Positions 59,945 to 64,000 of a stretch of 64,000 nt of DNA are shown one piece after another. A model generated the notes under the pieces. That model searched no databases and was not told the DNA's origin. It saw nothing but the letters and a program-made list of their open reading frames with translations. Numbering within the stretch: the first letter of the stretch is position 1; every line of letters begins with the position of its first letter. Source of the DNA: Pararhodobacter zhoushanensis (GTDB taxonomy: Bacteria; Pseudomonadota; Alphaproteobacteria; Rhodobacterales; Rhodobacteraceae); NCBI RefSeq assembly GCF_003990445.1, contig NZ_REEZ01000003.1, forward strand, positions 344,635-408,634, given 5' to 3'. The translations under genes were made by a program, and so were the position numbers.

Positions 59945-60729
59945 TCGAGTCGCTCGCGCAGCAGGTCGAGCGTGTCATGTGCCGTCAGATCGCAGCGCAT
60001 CGGCGTGATCGACACCCAGCCGTCCAGATTTGCTGCCGCATCGGTGCCGGGCTTGGTGGCGACGTTTTGCGGGCCGCCCTTGATCCACAGGAACTTGCGG
60101 CCCGAGGGCGAGATATGCGGCTCGACCCCGAACGAGGTATTCTTGCGAAAACCCTGCGCTGCGACCTTCATGCCCTTGACCTCATCGGCGGGAACCGGCG
60201 GGAAGTTGACGTTATAGAAGACGCGGTAATCTTCCTCTTCCCACACAGCCTTGTCGATCAGTGCCCGCACGACCGAGACGCCATGCGCCACGGCGGGTTC
60301 AAACATCCCGCCGTCCATGTCCTGCGAACGCGGGCCGATGTATTGTGACAGCGCGATGGCCTTCAGGCCTTGCAGAGCAGCCTCCATCGCGCCGCCGATG
60401 GTGCCAGAGTAGAGCGTGTTCTCGGCCGAGTTGTTGCCCCGGTTCACCCCAGACAGCACCAGATCAGGCCGCGCCCCGTCGAGCACGTCGAAGATCCCCG
60501 CCAGCACGCAGTCGGCGGGGCTGCCCTCGGCCGCGTAGCGACGCTCGCCCAGTTTGGCGATCATCATCGGATGGGTATAGCTGATCTTGTGGGCGACGCC
60601 CGATTGCTCAAAGGCCGGGGCGACGGTCCAGACCTCACCGCCGGGTCCGGCGATTTCGGCTGCGATCGCCTCGATCACCTTGAGTCCGGGGGCGTTGATG
60701 CCGTCGTCGTTGGTCACGAGAATGCGCAT
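59941..60729 (-). CDS. surE: 5'/3'-nucleotidase SurE
   Basis: 262 residues. Start [17 protein letters not shown] carries the metal-binding DD pair; [14 protein letters not shown] completes the active site, and [20 protein letters not shown] follows. It removes phosphate from nucleoside monophosphates, stationary-phase survival being the classical phenotype. GGAAAGGCGATCC precedes ATG 60729. It heads the surE-pcm unit. Confidence 0.96.
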   Translation of the reverse strand: MRILVTNDDGINAPGLKVIEAIAAEIAGPGGEVWTVAPAFEQSGVAHKISYTHPMMIAKLGERRYAAEGSPADCVLAGIFDVLDGARPDLVLSGVNRGNNSAENTLYSGTIGGAMEAALQGLKAIALSQYIGPRSQDMDGGMFEPAVAHGVSVVRALIDKAVWEEEDYRVFYNVNFPPVPADEVKGMKVAAQGFRKNTSFGVEPHISPSGRKFLWIKGGPQNVATKPGTDAAANLDGWVSITPMRCDLTAHDTLDLLRERLE

Positions 60730-60949
60730 GGATCGCCTTTCCTTTTGTCGGGTTCTGCTTAGTGCAGGCCGGGACAAGCGGCAAGACAGAGGCGTGGCTC
60801 AAGCCGCGAACAAGGCGCAAAGCGTTGAAAAGGGCGGTATTGCGGTCACAGTTGCGGGCGCGCGCGCGATGTCGTGATGGTGCGCGCGCTATCGCGATGC
60901 CCGCTTTCGTGCAAGATTGCCTGGACCCGTATTCATGAAAGGACCGTTT

Positions 60950-61366
60950 ATGCGACTGACTGCACTGACGTTGTTTGCCGTCACGGCGCTGGGCGCGATG
61001 CCTGCTCTTGCCGACGAAGTTTGGGACACGAATATGGGCGAGATCGCCTGGGAAGAGTCGCGCGGCGACGACGCCATCTTGCGTCTGGGGGACGGCGACG
61101 GCCTGTTGCGCCTGTTCGTGCCGGGGCTGGCGCGCGACACGATGGGGGGCCGCGGCTCGTATACCGGCGTGTGGGTCGCAGCCGAAAGCGACACGGCCTG
61201 CGTGACCGAAATGGTCGATCCGCTGGGCGGCAAGTCGGCATTCTGGGGCACCTTCACAATCACCTTTGTGAACGACGGTTTCCCGTCCGATTTCGCCGGG
61301 GTTTACGGCACCTGTCTGGATACGCCGTCGATGCCGGTGCAGGCACACGCCCGCGTCGGCAACTGA
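60950..61366 (+). CDS. Small secreted protein of unknown function
   Basis: 138 residues with a Sec signal peptide (LTALTLFAVTALGAMPALADE, cleavage after ALA). The mature 110 residues are mainly beta: GDGLLRLFVPGLA, GSYTGVWVAAESDTACVTEMV and WGTFTITFVND, with two cysteines that could form a disulphide. AAAGGA lies 6 bases before ATG 60950; an upstream ATG at 60935 is less likely. No family is recognised. Confidence 0.75.
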   Translation: MRLTALTLFAVTALGAMPALADEVWDTNMGEIAWEESRGDDAILRLGDGDGLLRLFVPGLARDTMGGRGSYTGVWVAAESDTACVTEMVDPLGGKSAFWGTFTITFVNDGFPSDFAGVYGTCLDTPSMPVQAHARVGN

Positions 61367-61463
61367 CCGAGCTTTGCCGGTCAGCGACAAACCTATGTCG
61401 CGGATAAACGCGCAGCCCTGCGTGTCTGTGCCAGCCTGAGGGCGGGCAAGCACGGAGGGCGCG

Positions 61464-62363
61464 ATGCGCTACGCTTTCATCGGACTGGGAAAACTGGGCG
61501 GCCATCTGGCGGCTTCGCTCGCCGGGGCGGGGCTGTCGCTGGTCGTTCATGACCGCGACGCCGGGCTGCGCGCGCGGTTCGATGCCTTGGGTGTGGACTG
61601 GGCCGATACGCCGGCGCAAGCGGTGCAAGGCGCGGATGCAGTGATCACCTGCCTGCCGTCGCCCGTGGTCAGCGAAGCGGTGCTGGAACAGATCCTGCCC
61701 GCGATGCGCCCCGGTGCCGACTGGATCGAGATGTCCACGCTGGGCCGCGAGGACGTGCTCCGGCTGGCGGCGCGGGCGCAGAATGCGGGGATGGGCGTGC
61801 TCGAATGCCCGGTGACCGGCGGCGTGCATCTGGCGGCGCGGGCCGAGATCACGGTGCTGGTGGGCGGTGAGGCGGCGCAGTTCGCGCGCCACCGCCTGGC
61901 GCTTGAGGCGTTGGGCAACCGGATTTTCCATATGGGACCGCTGGGTTCGGCGGCGTTGATCAAAGTGATCACCAACATGCTGGCCTTCATCCATCTGGTC
62001 GCGGATGGCGAGGCGCTGATGCTGGCCAAGCGCGGCGGGCTGGATCTGAAAACCGCGTGGGAGGCGATCGCGGCGTCATCTGGCAGCAGTTTCGTGCATG
62101 AAACCGAGGGCCAGCTGATCCTGAACGGCAGCTATGACATAGCCTTCACCATGGATCTGGCGCTCAAGGATCTGGGCTTTGCCATGCAGTTTGGCCGGGC
62201 CTTCGGTGTGCCGCTGGATCTGGCCTCGATGACCGAGCAGACCTTTGTGAAAGGGCGCGCGGCCTATGGCGGCGGGGCGCAATCGACGCAGATCGTCAAG
62301 CTGCTGGAGGACGCGCTGGGCACCGATCTGCGCGCTGCCGGGTTCCCGGCGCGGCTGGAGTAA
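61464..62363 (+). CDS. NAD-binding beta-hydroxyacid dehydrogenase family protein
   Basis: 299 residues. Rossmann start FIGLGKLGGHLAASLAGAG, then CPVTGGVHLAARAEITVLVGG and the catalytic lysine region AALIKVITNMLAFIHL, as in 3-hydroxyisobutyrate dehydrogenase and relatives. The usual DxPVSGG motif reads ECPVTGG. It reduces or oxidises a small beta-hydroxyacid; the substrate is unknown. GGAGGGCG precedes the ATG. No pathway genes adjoin, and it converges on the LytTR gene. Confidence 0.88.
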   Translation: MRYAFIGLGKLGGHLAASLAGAGLSLVVHDRDAGLRARFDALGVDWADTPAQAVQGADAVITCLPSPVVSEAVLEQILPAMRPGADWIEMSTLGREDVLRLAARAQNAGMGVLECPVTGGVHLAARAEITVLVGGEAAQFARHRLALEALGNRIFHMGPLGSAALIKVITNMLAFIHLVADGEALMLAKRGGLDLKTAWEAIAASSGSSFVHETEGQLILNGSYDIAFTMDLALKDLGFAMQFGRAFGVPLDLASMTEQTFVKGRAAYGGGAQSTQIVKLLEDALGTDLRAAGFPARLE

Positions 62364-62366
62364 CGC

Positions 62367-63323
62367 TTATTCCGCCGCCGAGCGCCGTTCGTCCAGCGCC
62401 TGCCGTACGGCAGTGCGCTGGCCGCGCGCGACAGGGATGATCTGTCCGTCGATGGTGGTCACTTCCATCCCGCCGCCCTCGGTCCGGGTGAGATCGCAGA
62501 CGTGGTCCAGATTGACCCACCACGAGCGATGAACGCGCATGCCCTTGAACGGGATCAAGTCCCGCTCGGCATCCGACAGCCGCAACAGCACGGTTGTGGT
62601 GCCAAGCGCGGTGGTGACTTCGACATAATGGTCTTGCGCGCGCAGGCTGATCAGATCGCGTCCCAGGGACTGGGGCAATTTTTCAAACAGCAGGGGCACC
62701 GGTGTCTCGCGGCTGTCGCCGCGCTCCGGGGAATGCGGCGCTGTGGCCAGCTGCAGCGGCGGATGCGGCGAATGTGCGGCTTCGACCGCGTGATCCTGCA
62801 CCGTTTCCAGCCGGGCCGAGGCGTCGCGCGCCCTTTGCTGGGTGCGGCGCGTCGCGGCGAAAAAGCCGTTGGTGGTCAGGTGGATGGCAACAAGCGGGAC
62901 CGAGACAAAGGGAAACAGACTCCAGAATCCACCCGAGGGAGGGGCCCCGCTGGTGATCAGGTTTGCCAGATAAACCAGGCTCATGACGGGCAGGATGCCC
63001 AGATTTGCGGTGATCAGCGCCGGAACGAACCAGGGCAGCCCCCAGCGTTGGTTGAGCGCGTTCGAAATGGTCGTCAGCGAGGCCATCAACAGCGTGGCGA
63101 AGAGCCCGGTCAACCCCCAGAACACCAGCCGATCGAATAGCGCAAAGCGTTCGAGCGTGTAGAACGGCCCTGAAAGTGTGACGACGACAATCCCGCCAAC
63201 GAGCACGGTCCAGAAAGAGCGACGGCTGAATAAGGCGCGGATCTCGTGCAGGGCATGGCGCAAAGCCGAGTGCGTCGCACGGGTGTTTGAGGCGGTTTCA
63301 GGTGGGCTCTTGTCCTCCGGCAT
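62367..63323 (-). CDS. Membrane-bound LytTR-type transcription regulator
   Basis: 318 residues. Four membrane helices (about 36-56, 63-90, 100-125, 135-155), a linker, then a C-terminal LytTR DNA-binding domain from about residue 215 (DLISLRAQDHYVEVTTALGTT, VHRSWWVNLDHVCDL, GGGMEVTTIDGQIIPVARG). LytTR proteins bind direct repeats and often sense signals at the membrane. No histidine kinase is adjacent; the membrane part may sense directly. The upstream gap has a TTTATCGATAAA palindrome. Confidence 0.88.
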   Translation of the reverse strand: MPEDKSPPETASNTRATHSALRHALHEIRALFSRRSFWTVLVGGIVVVTLSGPFYTLERFALFDRLVFWGLTGLFATLLMASLTTISNALNQRWGLPWFVPALITANLGILPVMSLVYLANLITSGAPPSGGFWSLFPFVSVPLVAIHLTTNGFFAATRRTQQRARDASARLETVQDHAVEAAHSPHPPLQLATAPHSPERGDSRETPVPLLFEKLPQSLGRDLISLRAQDHYVEVTTALGTTTVLLRLSDAERDLIPFKGMRVHRSWWVNLDHVCDLTRTEGGGMEVTTIDGQIIPVARGQRTAVRQALDERRSAAE

Positions 63324-63404
63324 GGTTTTACATCCCCCATAGGTTGCTGAAATACAAGGGTTTTGCAGAAGCAGACGGCAGAACTTCGCCTAAAGTAGTA
63401 TGAT

Positions 63405-63416
63405 TTTATCGATAAA
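63405..63416. promoter_or_regulatory. Palindrome upstream of the LytTR gene
   Basis: TTTATCGATAAA, a perfect 12-bp palindrome, 82-93 bases before the LytTR start, inside an AT-rich promoter-like zone. It could bind a dimeric regulator. Confidence 0.35.
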
Positions 63417-63551
63417 TCAGGCTTATTAATCCGATTGCACCTTTAGGGGGTGTAATTTCCATAGTGGCAACCTGTAGTTGATTTGTTGATGCGGTCATGT
63501 GACGGGCGCGGGACACGGGCAGCGATTTCGCAGTCGTCGGGTTTAGGAGCC

Positions 63552-64000
63552 TTAGGTTTGCGCCTCGCGCCAGCGTGACAGGATCATGCGGGCGGTCATC
63601 AGGTCGAGATGCGCGCCGCCGCCGTTCTTGAACACGGTGATGTCCTGCGGACCGCGGCGTCCCGCGCTGCCAGCTGCAAGATCGTGGAAATCACCCAGTA
63701 CATCGGTCTCTGTGATCGCGCCGCTGGCCAGTGGGATCATCAACTCGCCGATATGTCCCAGCGTCGTCGCCCGGCTGTCGACGAAAAGCCGCCCGCGTTG
63801 CAGGGCTTCGTCATCGGCTTCGCGCATGGTGGGGGTATAGGCGCCGATCAGGTCCAGATGCTGACCGGGGCGCAGCCACGCGCCGTGGAGCAACGGATCC
63901 GTGGCCATGGTGCAGGTGCTGACAATATCGGCGGCACTGACGGCGGCAGGCAGATCGGTTGTGGCGCGGACACCCTGATAGCGGGCGGCGAGCGCCTGCG
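63552..64000 (-). CDS. Ornithine cyclodeaminase / mu-crystallin family protein (partial, N terminus missing)
   Basis: 148 C-terminal residues; the gene continues past the right edge. SAADIVSTCTMATDPLLHG and GQHLDLIGAYTPTMREADD are typical of the family, and VFKNGGGAHLDLMTARMIL closes it. Members are ornithine cyclodeaminases, delta1-pyrroline-2-carboxylate reductases or lysine cyclodeaminases, so a specific reaction is not named. The ATG at 63908 inside the frame is not the true start because coding continues upstream. Confidence 0.85.
   Translation of the reverse strand, partial: QALAARYQGVRATTDLPAAVSAADIVSTCTMATDPLLHGAWLRPGQHLDLIGAYTPTMREADDEALQRGRLFVDSRATTLGHIGELMIPLASGAITETDVLGDFHDLAAGSAGRRGPQDITVFKNGGGAHLDLMTARMILSRWREAQT

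Overview
The window is a high-GC, gene-dense chromosomal segment from an alphaproteobacterium, almost certainly of the order Rhodobacterales (Rhodobacteraceae/Roseobacteraceae type). Evidence: a CitE-type L-malyl-CoA lyase and a methylmalonyl-CoA mutase end (ethylmalonyl-CoA pathway), HdaA, a gene-transfer-agent type terminase pair, DUF4167 and DUF1244 proteins, CtrA-type TTAA-N7-TTAAC boxes, and the neighbourhoods fdx/AI-2E transporter/hdaA/ppk/ppx, surE/pcm/nlpD-like, prfA/prmC and dnaG/rpoD. No rRNA, tRNA, insertion sequence or CRISPR array was recognised.

Layout. 1-2.9 kb: end of methylmalonyl-CoA mutase, a terminator, then MAPEG, glyoxalase-like, GNAT, DnaJ/TerB-like and small secreted proteins. 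2.9-9.0 kb (minus): ferredoxin, AI-2E family transporter, hdaA, ppk and ppx, linking replication-initiation control to polyphosphate metabolism. 9.2-14.6 kb: a peptidoglycan-binding lipoprotein and a capsule export block (kpsS, Wza/KpsD-like, kpsC). 14.7-25.5 kb: ribE, acnA, a DUF1223 protein, two tandem LpxL-like acyltransferases, acpP, fabG, and divergently fabF-mltG. 25.6-27.3 kb: terS-terL of GTA type, alone. 27.3-37.1 kb: a DEAD-box helicase with a long basic repeat tail, an AraC/GyrI pair, L-malyl-CoA lyase, an ICMT-like methyltransferase, and a D-amino-acid module (dgcN, dgcA, phosphoesterase, D-amino-acid transaminase).

37.1-43.5 kb holds an array of four RTX (calcium-binding repeat) proteins, all on the minus strand. 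Each has an N-terminal hydrophobic helix without positive charge and a similar C-terminal module. Two tiny ORFs sit between RTX3 and RTX2, joined by ATGA overlaps. Upstream of RTX4 lie a perfect CtrA-type box and a 25-bp palindrome. 43.7-48.7 kb: pyk, a PaaI thioesterase, rpmI-rplT, a 3-methyladenine glycosylase, yjbQ and an Asp/Glu-racemase-like protein lacking the usual catalytic cysteines. 48.7-49.9 kb is a small AT-richer islet with unknown ORFs. 49.9-64 kb: dnaG-rpoD-orf, a DUF4167 protein, prfA-prmC, surE-pcm-nlpD-like, a secreted protein, a beta-hydroxyacid dehydrogenase, a membrane LytTR regulator and the end of an ornithine-cyclodeaminase-like gene.

The most striking non-coding feature is a dispersed intergenic repeat family found at six loci (eight arms). 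An arm reads AAATATCC, then GGGGGT, then hairpin 1, a GAGGGG-type spacer and hairpin 2. The stem of hairpin 1 differs between copies with compensatory changes. At two loci the arms lie head to head around a perfect TTAA-N7-TTAAC box. This family, the membrane-anchored RTX array with its coupled micro-ORFs, and the isolated GTA terminase pair are the best candidates for something little described.
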